DNA of 18,597 nt from Pseudopedobacter sp038237895 (lineage in GTDB: Bacteria > Bacteroidota > Bacteroidia > Sphingobacteriales > Sphingobacteriaceae), in contig JBBRYE010000069.1 of assembly GCA_038237895.1 (NCBI GenBank), forward strand, positions 1-18,597. Reading direction: 5' to 3'. The notes under the pieces were generated by a model. That model was not told the origin of the DNA and made no database searches. It was given only the letters and a program-made list of their open reading frames with translations. How positions within the stretch are numbered: the stretch's first letter is position 1; every line of letters starts with the position of its first letter. Below, piece after piece: positions 7,066-15,342 of this stretch. Made by a program: the position numbers and the translations under genes.

Positions 7066-9399
7066 ATGATGATTTATCCTACTTTAAAAAGTTTTATCTT
7101 ATTGCTATTATTTTTTTTTATCAAAGAAATAACTTATGGTCAGTCTTTTTTGGGTAAAAACGATTTAGAATCTGTATATCATTTTACTGTTTCTGGTAAA
7201 ATTAATCAGTATGATCCTGACCATTATAACCTACTCAATAATCAAAACAAGTTTAGTCTTAATAAAGATATACAGCAACAAATTTTTTTAAAGGCTAATT
7301 GGAGTGTTCAGACAAAAGTAGAAGCAGTTAAAAATCAACCAGGTGCATTAGATTATACGGTTACATTTAAATGTCTAACCGGCGAACTTAAAAATGGAAG
7401 CGTATCTATATCAATTGATATCAATAATTGGGAAAATAGTAATTATGTACTTTTACCTGCGGCAGTTTACAATGGTAATAAATACGCATCACGAAGGTTA
7501 AGATACTCGCCTAAATTGTATGATGTTAAAGATATTGGTAAAGAAATTCCGATCATAATTAACGATGTACCAAAGTTGAGTGAGAATGATGGAGTTTCAA
7601 GAATTCAAGAGCGTAGCGGTAGTATGAGTACACCTTCTGTAGGGTTTGTCAGTAACATAAATAAAACTGGTGTTTGGTTACTTACAAAACAGGGGAATAA
7701 CTTAGGTGATTATGGTATTAATGTTGAAGAAAACAGAGACCGCAGTGTGGCAACATTTTCTATTACCTCACCAGTTGTAAGAGAGCAATACGTTTATAAA
7801 ATATGCGATAGCAGGGTGCCTAGTTGGGATAAGCCTAAAGATTTTAAAGCTGGCGATGAAACCATTATTAGTTTTAGGATTTATGGCTTTGATGCTCCAA
7901 AAACGCAAACCTTATTTGACAAGTTTGCCCAAATAAGAAAATCATTTATTTCTGATACCACCCAATTAAACGCTTTGCCTTACTCGGCTTGTATGCAAAC
8001 TTTAGAAGATAAGTTTAACAAAAGTAATTTTGTTGCTTCCTATGGTTATTACTCTGTAGGCTTAAGAGAAAATTATTTACAAGATTGGCAAATAGGCTGG
8101 ACCGGTGGCATGATTAGTACCTACCCCCTATTATTTGCAGGAAATACCGAAACTCAAAAAAATGTTATAAGAAATTTTGATTGGCTTTTTCCTAATGGGA
8201 TAAGTCCATCTGGCTTTTATTGGGATTCGGGCGAAAAAGGAACTATTTGGTATGGTGGCGATATTAGAAATCCTCAATCAAAGAATTGGCATTTAATAAG
8301 AAAAAGTGGCGATGCTGTTTGGTACATTATCAAGCAGTTTATGTTGATGGAAAAAATGGGAATTCCAGTAAAACCTACATGGAAAGATGGAAACAAAAAA
8401 GTATGTGATGCCTTTGTTAAACTATGGAAAAATAACCATCAGTTAGGTCAGTTTATTAATTCAGAAACTGGCGAAATAAGTGTAGGTGGTTCAAGCAGTG
8501 GCGCTATAGTACCTGCAGCTTTAGTTCTAGCAGCCTCTTATTATAATGAGCCAGTATATTTGCAAGTTGCACAAGAAATTGGAGATTATTTTAATCTAAA
8601 CTTTACCGAAAAGGGTATTTCTTGTGGAGGACCTGGAGATGCATTACAAAGTTTTGATTCAGAATCGACCTACAGTTTAGTAGAGGCTTATGTTGCCTTG
8701 TATGAGGGCACTAAAAATAAAAAGTGGTTAACTATTGCGCAAAATTCAGCTAAGCAATTTGCAACTTGGGTGGTATCTTACAATTATCAATTTCCCAAAA
8801 ATTCCGCTTATCATCAATTAGGAATGCGCACTACAGGTACTGTTTATGCTAATATTCAAAATAAACATGCTGCACCAAACATCTGTACAGCATCTGGCTT
8901 AGGCCTACTAAAGCTATTTAGGTATACCAATGATAAATTTTATCTTGATTTATTAAAAGATATAGCTCATGGTAATACCCAATATATGCCTCATCCAAAA
9001 AGACCTTTAGAAAATTTACCTAGCGGTTTTGTAAGTGAAAGAATTAACCTAACTGATTGGGAAGGGCCAAATTCAATAGGTTATATTCTACCTTTATCAA
9101 CCTGGGCAGAAACGGCCTTAATGCTTACAACCGTAGAAATACCAGGTTTATATGTACAGCCAGATAATAACCTATTTACTGCATTTGATAATATTGATGT
9201 GATTTTAAAATCTAACGATAAAGATAAAATGGTGCTAGAATTAAAAAATACCACAGCTGTAGAGGCTAAAATCTCCATTTTAGCCGAGAATGGCAATCAA
9301 TCACAAGATATTTTGCAGGATAATATACTTTATGGAAACAAGAATATTGTTGTTTTAAAGCCAAATGAAATTAAGCAATTAACTTTTAAAAAGAATTAA
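7066..9399 (+). CDS. secreted putative (alpha/alpha)-barrel glycan-active enzyme, family unassigned
   Basis: A 777-residue exported protein. Residues 1-26 are a signal peptide ending TYGQ (the ATG at 7069 is an equally possible start). Residues about 30-300 are strand-rich, like a beta-sandwich. Residues about 305-705 alternate helices with conserved-looking Gly/Trp loops: DWQIGWTGG, GFYWDSGEKG (W386, D387), SVGGSSSGA, ISCGGPGDALQSFDSES (D525, D531, E533), and TDWEGPNS (W665, E666). This pattern fits a six-hairpin (alpha/alpha)6 glycosidase or lyase fold. A short strand-rich tail (about 710-777) follows. The acidic residues named are only candidates for catalysis. I cannot assign a GH or PL family. 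It is followed after 11 bases by the beta-helix gene, so the two are probably one transcript under the hybrid regulator. It likely cleaves a side chain or backbone link of the target glycan; an unsaturated-uronide or glycoside hydrolase is possible. Confidence 0.85.
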   Translation: MMIYPTLKSFILLLLFFFIKEITYGQSFLGKNDLESVYHFTVSGKINQYDPDHYNLLNNQNKFSLNKDIQQQIFLKANWSVQTKVEAVKNQPGALDYTVTFKCLTGELKNGSVSISIDINNWENSNYVLLPAAVYNGNKYASRRLRYSPKLYDVKDIGKEIPIIINDVPKLSENDGVSRIQERSGSMSTPSVGFVSNINKTGVWLLTKQGNNLGDYGINVEENRDRSVATFSITSPVVREQYVYKICDSRVPSWDKPKDFKAGDETIISFRIYGFDAPKTQTLFDKFAQIRKSFISDTTQLNALPYSACMQTLEDKFNKSNFVASYGYYSVGLRENYLQDWQIGWTGGMISTYPLLFAGNTETQKNVIRNFDWLFPNGISPSGFYWDSGEKGTIWYGGDIRNPQSKNWHLIRKSGDAVWYIIKQFMLMEKMGIPVKPTWKDGNKKVCDAFVKLWKNNHQLGQFINSETGEISVGGSSSGAIVPAALVLAASYYNEPVYLQVAQEIGDYFNLNFTEKGISCGGPGDALQSFDSESTYSLVEAYVALYEGTKNKKWLTIAQNSAKQFATWVVSYNYQFPKNSAYHQLGMRTTGTVYANIQNKHAAPNICTASGLGLLKLFRYTNDKFYLDLLKDIAHGNTQYMPHPKRPLENLPSGFVSERINLTDWEGPNSIGYILPLSTWAETALMLTTVEIPGLYVQPDNNLFTAFDNIDVILKSNDKDKMVLELKNTTAVEAKISILAENGNQSQDILQDNILYGNKNIVVLKPNEIKQLTFKKN

Positions 9400-9410
9400 G
9401 ATTAACAATT

Positions 9411-11555
9411 ATGAAAGCTTTAAAAGTAATAATTTTGGCAGTAGGTTTGGCTCTATGTCAACAAACAAATGCGCAAGATATTTTTGTAAGTCCAAATGGT
9501 AAGGATTCTAATCCAGGGACTAAAGAAAAGCCATTTGCAACCTTAAATTATGCTAGGGATTTTCTAAGACAAAAAGCACCAAGAACTACAGTTGCTACAG
9601 TTTATTTAAGAGGTGGAGTGTATAATGTTTCCGCTTCGTTTGAGTTAAGCAAAGAAGATGGCGGTACACTTAACGCACCAGTTGTATATACTGCCTATGA
9701 GAATGAAAATGTAGTGTTAACAGGAGCAAAAGCTATAGAAAGTAATGCTTTTAAAAAAATTAAAGATAAAACTACCTTAAAGCGAATTAATCCAAATTTA
9801 AGAAACAAAATTGTTGAGTTAGACTTAAAAAAGTATAACATCACTCATCGTACCATGATGCCTAATATTTTTACTGATGCTGGTAATATTATGGGACTTT
9901 TTGTTGGTAATGAGCGGATGCCTTTATCCAGATATCCTAATAATGGATACATGACCATTAAAAAAGTACTTATACCAGGTGGTGGGCAAGAAACAAAAGG
10001 AGACGATTGGAAAAACTTTTATACTGACGGTGCTAAAGAAGCTAAATCTCCTCGCCCAGGCGTATTTGAATACAGAGATCAGAAACATGCCAAATGGGCT
10101 AATTTATTAGATAGAGGTATTTTTTTTAAAGGTTATTGGCGCATACCTTGGCAAAATGAAGCAGTGAGAGTAGCAAAAATAGACACTTCTGCTAAAAATG
10201 TTACTTTTTCTGTACCTGTAACTGGTGGTATTGGTAATAAATATAATAGACCAGATGGTAACGGAAAAGAGCAATATTGGTTATTAAATTTATTAGAGGA
10301 GGTAGATGTGCCGGGCGAGTGGGCTGTTGATGCTAAAGATGAAAAATTGTATTACTATCCTAAAACCGAAAATAGTAAACAACAAATTTATATTGCAGAT
10401 AATTATGAACCTGTAATAACATTAAAAAACACTGCCTACATTTTTTTTAAGAATCTAATTATAGAAAATAATTTAGGCGATGGAATTAAAATTTCTGGTG
10501 GTAATAACAATACCGTTGCTGGCTGTACCATTAGAAGTGTAAATAAATACGCAGTTACTTTAGATAATGGAAAAGAAAATACGGTTCAAAGTTGCGATTT
10601 ATATAATCTTGGTGCTGGTGGAGTTTGGTTAAGTGGTGGTAATGAAACTTCAAATCCTAGGGTTGCCGCGGGTCATATAATAATCAATAATCATATCCAT
10701 CATTTTAGTCAAATAGAGAAAATATATACGCCAGCAGTTAATGTCGGTTTCTCTGGCGGTGGCGGTGGCGGGCATCATGTAGCTGTAGGTAACTATGTAG
10801 CCCATAACTTGATACACGATACACCACACGCGGGTCTACTTTTTGGTAGCTGGGATAATATTTTTGAATATAACGAGGTATTTAGAATGTGTACGATATC
10901 TAATGATATGGGTGCTTTTTATGCATATGATTTATTTGAAAGAATGGGTAATAATACGTTTAGATATAATTTTGTGCACAATAGCCCGGATGGGGACGGT
11001 ATTTATTTTGATCATGACCATAAAGACTTAAACGTTTATGGAAATATAGTTGCTTTAAATAGCGAAGGCGGTAAAAGAGGAACCGGTTTTTTATACAAAA
11101 TAGGTTCTCAAGCAAAAAACCCACAGGTTATGAATTGCTACAATAACATAGCTATTAATTGTAGTTACGGTTTCCAATTTGTTAATGTAGCATCTGCTAA
11201 TAATGTTATCAATAATAATGTTGCTGTAAATGCTAAGTATCCATTTCAGTACAGAGAAATTGTTGATGGCAAAGAAGTAACAGTAGCAGAGTCTGTATTA
11301 ACTAACGGTAAAAATGTGGCATATACATCAGACCCTGGTTTTGAAAACATGGCTAAGTTTGATTTCCGTTTAAAACCAGACAGTAAAATTTTTAAAGATT
11401 TGCCAAGTTTTAAACCTATCCCAGTAGATAAGATGGGTTTGTATTTAGACGAATACAGAAAAAAAATCCCTACAAACGATGAGATCAAACGCTTTGAAAA
11501 TCCAACCAATACTGATGCTTTGTGGGTAGAGATAGAAGATAGAAACCTTAAATAA
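9411..11555 (+). CDS. right-handed beta-helix protein, GH141-like glycoside hydrolase
   Basis: A 714-residue secreted protein with signal peptide about 1-22 (ends TNAQ). The mature start IFVSPNGKDSNPGTKEKPFA is the DUF1565-type opening of pectate-lyase-like beta-helices, followed by YLRGGVYNVS. From about residue 330 there are regular rungs (ISGGNNNTV, VWLSGGNET, INNHIHH, VAHNLIHDTPHAG, YGNIVALN), the text typical of GH141. The candidate catalytic acids are D499 in SNDMGAFY and D534 (or D536) in IYFDHDH, about 35 residues apart. GH141 is known from the Bacteroides thetaiotaomicron enzyme BT1002, an alpha-L-fucosidase acting on rhamnogalacturonan II, and from a bacterial xylanase. The exact linkage here is therefore open. 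A run of six glycines (449-454) before HH sits in one rung loop. It is probably co-transcribed with the gene 11 bases upstream. Confidence 0.85.
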   Translation: MKALKVIILAVGLALCQQTNAQDIFVSPNGKDSNPGTKEKPFATLNYARDFLRQKAPRTTVATVYLRGGVYNVSASFELSKEDGGTLNAPVVYTAYENENVVLTGAKAIESNAFKKIKDKTTLKRINPNLRNKIVELDLKKYNITHRTMMPNIFTDAGNIMGLFVGNERMPLSRYPNNGYMTIKKVLIPGGGQETKGDDWKNFYTDGAKEAKSPRPGVFEYRDQKHAKWANLLDRGIFFKGYWRIPWQNEAVRVAKIDTSAKNVTFSVPVTGGIGNKYNRPDGNGKEQYWLLNLLEEVDVPGEWAVDAKDEKLYYYPKTENSKQQIYIADNYEPVITLKNTAYIFFKNLIIENNLGDGIKISGGNNNTVAGCTIRSVNKYAVTLDNGKENTVQSCDLYNLGAGGVWLSGGNETSNPRVAAGHIIINNHIHHFSQIEKIYTPAVNVGFSGGGGGGHHVAVGNYVAHNLIHDTPHAGLLFGSWDNIFEYNEVFRMCTISNDMGAFYAYDLFERMGNNTFRYNFVHNSPDGDGIYFDHDHKDLNVYGNIVALNSEGGKRGTGFLYKIGSQAKNPQVMNCYNNIAINCSYGFQFVNVASANNVINNNVAVNAKYPFQYREIVDGKEVTVAESVLTNGKNVAYTSDPGFENMAKFDFRLKPDSKIFKDLPSFKPIPVDKMGLYLDEYRKKIPTNDEIKRFENPTNTDALWVEIEDRNLK

Positions 11556-11604
11556 TTTCTTGAAATAATAAAAACATTCTAAGGAGAACTACCTAAACCT
11601 AATT

Positions 11605-11624
11605 TTTAATGTGATTACATTAAA
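11605..11624. terminator. 8-bp perfect hairpin behind the enzyme operon
   Basis: TTTAATGT (11605-11612) and ACATTAAA (11617-11624) pair perfectly around GATT, 50 bases after the beta-helix stop codon. The stem is AT-rich and is followed by an A-run, not a T-run, so it is a weak candidate for a transcript end or a processing hairpin. It could alternatively be an operator. Confidence 0.3.
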
Positions 11625-11911
11625 TAGTAAAAAAAGGAAAATTTTCTTGTTTATTATATAGTTTTTTAGCCAAATTATATCTACAAATGTTTGTCAGAAT
11701 TATTTAAATCCATAGTTATTAGTATAATAATTTCCATAAACTAACCCTTTTGTAAGTTATAAAATTATAATTTTTTTCTAAAGTGTCATTTAAGCTAAAA
11801 ATAAACAGGATAATAATGCAGGTAATTAATTTATTAGCCTTAAAGAGTAAAGTTGAGCAATATGAACTAATATTTGCAACATATAGAATAGTTTATTTTT
11901 TATGTTGACAC

Positions 11912-11919
11912 TAAATTTG
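11912..11919 (+). promoter_or_regulatory. Bacteroidota-type -7 element, promoter candidate for susC
   Basis: TAAATTTG matches the Bacteroidota -7 consensus TAnnTTTG. A start of transcription a few bases downstream would give a leader of about 60 bases to the ATG at 11985. The -33 region is poor: only a TTT-rich stretch lies near the expected spacing. Activation by the hybrid regulator would explain a weak -33 box; this is inference. Confidence 0.4.
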
Positions 11920-11928
11920 ATTAGAAAA

Positions 11929-11955
11929 ACTAACTGAATACCCAAAATAGTTAGT
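11929..11955 (+). promoter_or_regulatory. 7-bp inverted repeat in the putative susC leader
   Basis: ACTAACT (11929-11935) and AGTTAGT (11949-11955) are perfect inverted repeats across 13 bases, just downstream of the promoter candidate. If the leader begins near 11925, this forms a 5'-proximal RNA stem. It may affect message stability or serve as a protein site. Its function is not shown by the sequence. Confidence 0.3.
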
Positions 11956-11984
11956 AACCAATAAAAAACTTAAACCAAATTATA

Positions 11985-14900
11985 ATGAATAGACTTGACT
12001 TAATAGCACAATTTATATTGCCTTTTTTTAAAAGTAAATCCTCTTTAAGGGCAATAGTTATGATGCTGTTTTTGATAACACCATACATTGGAATTGCGCA
12101 AAATAATTCTTTTAAAGTATCTAGTACTATAAAAGATTCTAAAGGTGTTCCCCTACAAGGTGTAACAATAACTGCAAAAGGCATAAATACAATTGCCATT
12201 ACAAATGCAACAGGTAAATTCACTTTCAATGTGCCTAATCAACAAACCATCATAATTATATCATATTTGGGTTTTGCTACTAAACAAGATTTAGCAGTTA
12301 ATATTAATGGAAAAGAAATTCTTTTAGAAGAAGAAGTATCTAACTTAAATGAAGTTGTAGTGGTTGGTTATGGTACTACAACTAAAAGAGACTTAACAGG
12401 ATCTGTAGGTAAGGTAGATATAGTTGATTTACAAAAAGCACCAGTAGCTTCTTTTGACAATGCACTTGCTGGGAGATTAGCGGGTGTAAATGTGGTTTCT
12501 ACAGACGGACAGCCTGGAGCAGCGACAAGAATTACTGTGAGAGGTAGCTCTGTTACTCAAGATGCCTCTCCATTATTTGTAATTGATGGTTTTCCTGTCG
12601 AAAATATGGATATCAATTCTATTAATCCGCAAGATATAGAATCTTTAGAAGTTCTTAAAGATGCATCATCAATAGCAATTTATGGTGCTAGGGGAGCAAA
12701 CGGTGTAATCATTATTACTACTAAAAGAGGAACGGTAGGTCCACCTAAAATATCTTATACTTTTAATTATGGTATTCAAAAAGATATTAACCGTGTAGAA
12801 ATGATGAATCCTTATGAATTTGTAAAATTACAATTAGAAATAGATCGTTACAGAAGTACTCCTTCATCAAGAGTAAATACTAATGATATTATATACCTAG
12901 GTTTTAATCCGTCTGATGGTACTCGTCTAAGAACTTTAGAATCTTATAAAGATGAAAAAGGTTACGATTGGCAAGATTTAGTCTTACAAACGGGCTCGCA
13001 ACAAAGTCATGCTATCACTTTAAATGGTGGTACTGATAACACAAAATATGCTTTTTCAGGCTCTTCATTTGATCAAAAAGGCATCATTATTAATACCGGT
13101 TTTAAAAGATATGAAGGTAAAATTAGTTTAGATCAAACCATTAGTAAGAAGTTAAAAATTGGCGTTTCTGCAAGATATTCCAATACTAAAAATTTCGGTA
13201 CCGTTCCCATTGGTTCTGCAACTGGTGGGGTTGTACAAGGTATGTGGCAGTACAGACCGGTTTCCGGAGTAAATAATCAAGATTTAACAAATTCATTAAT
13301 AGATAGTGCGGCACTAGCGGATTTTAATAATGGAGTAACTAGCTCTTTAGGAGATAACTTAATCAATCCATTTTTACAAGCTCAAAACGAAATAAGAAAT
13401 GATATTAAGAATACAGGTTATTTAAATACTTATGCCGAGTATTCATTTAACAAAGCTTTAAAATTAAAGTTAACTGGTGGTTATAATGGTACTGTTGTAA
13501 GGCAAGAGTTTTTTTATAATTCTAAAACTCAGCAAGGTAATATTATTAGAAATCCTGCTGGAGATGTGCCTAATGTTAACGGTATAAATGGTAAAATTGC
13601 TAATCAAGTTAATGAAAACTACTTAACAGAAGCTATCTTATCCTTTAAAAAAGTATACAACAAAAAACATTCTTTTGATGCAGTAGGTGGTTTTACTTAT
13701 CAATATGCCAGTAGCTTAGGTAATGGATTTAGAGTTACAAATATACCAGAAGCACAAGAATATTTAGGTTTGTTGAGTTTAAATACCGGAAGGGCAGAAA
13801 CTCCAACTATTGGCGGAACGCAATGGCAGTTGTATTCTTTTATAAGTCGTTTAAATTATACTTATAGAGATAAGTATCTCTTTACTTCTACTGGTAGGTA
13901 TGATGGTTCTTCTAAATTTGCTCCTGGTAAACAGTGGGGGTTTTTTCCTTCAGGTGCTTTTGCTTGGAGATTTACAGCTGAACCATTTATGAAAAAATAT
14001 AGCTTTTTAGACGATGGTAAGTTGAAAGTAAGTTATGGTTCTGTTGGAAATAACCGTGTTGGAGATTTTAGTTACTTACCCCAATTTGGAAATTTAAGTA
14101 ATCCTTACGGATATCCTTTAAATAACCAATATAGTGGAGGTGTTACGCCTTTTTTTTACGGCAACAACGATTTGACCTGGGAAACCACTAATCAATTAGA
14201 TTTAGGTCTTACATTGTCTTTCTTAAATAATAAAATATCAATTGAGGCTGATTATTATAATAAACTAACAAGAGATTTTTTGCTTGGTGCAACCTTACCT
14301 GCATTGGCTGGTTATGCGAACGGAGCTAACTCTCAATATCAAAACACCGGAAAAATTAGAAATAGGGGTTTAGAATTTACTATCAATACCAATAACATCA
14401 ACAAAAAAGATTTTGGCTGGAGAACTAGTTTTAACATAAGTTTTAACAGGAGTGAAATTGTTTCATTTAACAATCAAATAGAAGTAATAAATACACAAGT
14501 TGGTTTGCCAGGCGTTTCCACAGCTAACAGACCTATAGGTTGGATAGCTAGAGTTGGAAGTTCTATTTCTGATTTTTATGGTTACAAATTTAATGGTATT
14601 TATCAGTATAGTGATTTTGACAAATTATCAGATGGCACTTTTGTAATTAAAAATACAGTTCCGGCATACTCGGCAAATGTACAACCAGGGGATGCTAAAT
14701 ATTTAGACATTAACAACGATGGAATTATTTCAGATGCGGACAGAACAGTATTAGGAAGTCCATTACCTATCCATCAGGGAGGTTTGTCAAATAACTTTAG
14801 ATATAAGAAATTTGATTTAAATATCTTCTTGCAGTGGAGTTATGGGAATGAAGTTTTAAACGCTAATAGGATAGTTTTTGAGCAGGGTAATTATACTCCA

Positions 14901-15338
14901 TTTAGCAACCAATTTGCATCATTTGCTAACAGATGGACTCCAGATAATCCTTCTAATACAATACCAAAAGCTCAAATATTAAGGGGGGATGCAGGTAGTG
15001 CAAACCCTGTAATTTCCTCTAGATTTATAGAAGATGGGTCTTTTCTAAGATTAAAAACAATCGCTCTTAATTATACCTTTTCAAAAGATGCGCTTAAAAA
15101 AATTGGCTTAAGCAATTTTAAAATTAATTTAAGCGCTCAAAATATTTTAACATTAACAAATTATACAGGAACAGATCCTGAAGTTTCAACATATAGAGTA
15201 GTTAATGAAGCCGGAGTAGGTTCTGGTTACACATTTATTCAGCCCAGCAGTGGATATACAGCCCTTGCTACAGGGCTAGACTTCACCCCATATCCAAGGG
15301 CATTTGTAGCTACCATGGGTTTAATTGCTAATTTTTAA
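11985..15338 (+). CDS. susC: SusC/RagA-family TonB-linked outer-membrane transporter
   Basis: An 1117-residue outer-membrane porin that imports the glycan captured by SusD, using TonB energy. The N-terminus has about 20 polar/charged and mixed residues before the hydrophobic core, with cleavage after IGIAQ (residue 39). The inner ATG at 12060 would give a bare but short signal peptide, so the first start is preferred. Residues about 42-117 form the carboxypeptidase-D-like regulatory domain typical of SusC. NEVVVVGYGT (122-131) opens the plug domain, which ends with YGARGANG and IIITTKRG before about 248. The rest is the 22-strand barrel, ending in a C-terminal aromatic (LIANF) as outer-membrane proteins do. 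Length is normal for the family. Its stop codon lies only 4 bases before the SusD start, so the two are translated from one message, in the usual stoichiometric pair. Confidence 0.98.
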   Translation: MNRLDLIAQFILPFFKSKSSLRAIVMMLFLITPYIGIAQNNSFKVSSTIKDSKGVPLQGVTITAKGINTIAITNATGKFTFNVPNQQTIIIISYLGFATKQDLAVNINGKEILLEEEVSNLNEVVVVGYGTTTKRDLTGSVGKVDIVDLQKAPVASFDNALAGRLAGVNVVSTDGQPGAATRITVRGSSVTQDASPLFVIDGFPVENMDINSINPQDIESLEVLKDASSIAIYGARGANGVIIITTKRGTVGPPKISYTFNYGIQKDINRVEMMNPYEFVKLQLEIDRYRSTPSSRVNTNDIIYLGFNPSDGTRLRTLESYKDEKGYDWQDLVLQTGSQQSHAITLNGGTDNTKYAFSGSSFDQKGIIINTGFKRYEGKISLDQTISKKLKIGVSARYSNTKNFGTVPIGSATGGVVQGMWQYRPVSGVNNQDLTNSLIDSAALADFNNGVTSSLGDNLINPFLQAQNEIRNDIKNTGYLNTYAEYSFNKALKLKLTGGYNGTVVRQEFFYNSKTQQGNIIRNPAGDVPNVNGINGKIANQVNENYLTEAILSFKKVYNKKHSFDAVGGFTYQYASSLGNGFRVTNIPEAQEYLGLLSLNTGRAETPTIGGTQWQLYSFISRLNYTYRDKYLFTSTGRYDGSSKFAPGKQWGFFPSGAFAWRFTAEPFMKKYSFLDDGKLKVSYGSVGNNRVGDFSYLPQFGNLSNPYGYPLNNQYSGGVTPFFYGNNDLTWETTNQLDLGLTLSFLNNKISIEADYYNKLTRDFLLGATLPALAGYANGANSQYQNTGKIRNRGLEFTINTNNINKKDFGWRTSFNISFNRSEIVSFNNQIEVINTQVGLPGVSTANRPIGWIARVGSSISDFYGYKFNGIYQYSDFDKLSDGTFVIKNTVPAYSANVQPGDAKYLDINNDGIISDADRTVLGSPLPIHQGGLSNNFRYKKFDLNIFLQWSYGNEVLNANRIVFEQGNYTPFSNQFASFANRWTPDNPSNTIPKAQILRGDAGSANPVISSRFIEDGSFLRLKTIALNYTFSKDALKKIGLSNFKINLSAQNILTLTNYTGTDPEVSTYRVVNEAGVGSGYTFIQPSSGYTALATGLDFTPYPRAFVATMGLIANF

Positions 15339-15342
15339 TTTG

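Larger units (their letters stand above)
11556..11984. other. 429-base intergenic region upstream of susC
   Basis: No credible reading frame lies in this AT-rich gap. It contains the hairpin at 11605-11624, a promoter-like octamer at 11912-11919 and a stem at 11929-11955. Its length suggests that susC has its own control region, separate from the enzyme pair upstream. Confidence 0.6.

Noticed and set aside
9081..9296. Minus-strand ORF inside the 7066 gene
   Set aside because: Shadow of a well-supported coding frame; no signal or domain.
10843..11031. Plus-strand alternative-frame ORF inside the beta-helix gene
   Set aside because: Overlaps the region with the candidate catalytic acids of the real gene; composition is that of an out-of-frame reading.
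11246..11509. Minus-strand ORF over the end of the beta-helix gene
   Set aside because: Shadow frame without family resemblance.
11951..12229. Minus-strand ORF over the susC start
   Set aside because: It lies across the signal peptide and regulatory domain of susC and shows no independent support.
15325..15342. TTG start for SusD overlapping the susC end
   Set aside because: It would add six residues before a complete lipoprotein signal. ATG 15343 or 15349 fits the signal peptide and the family better.
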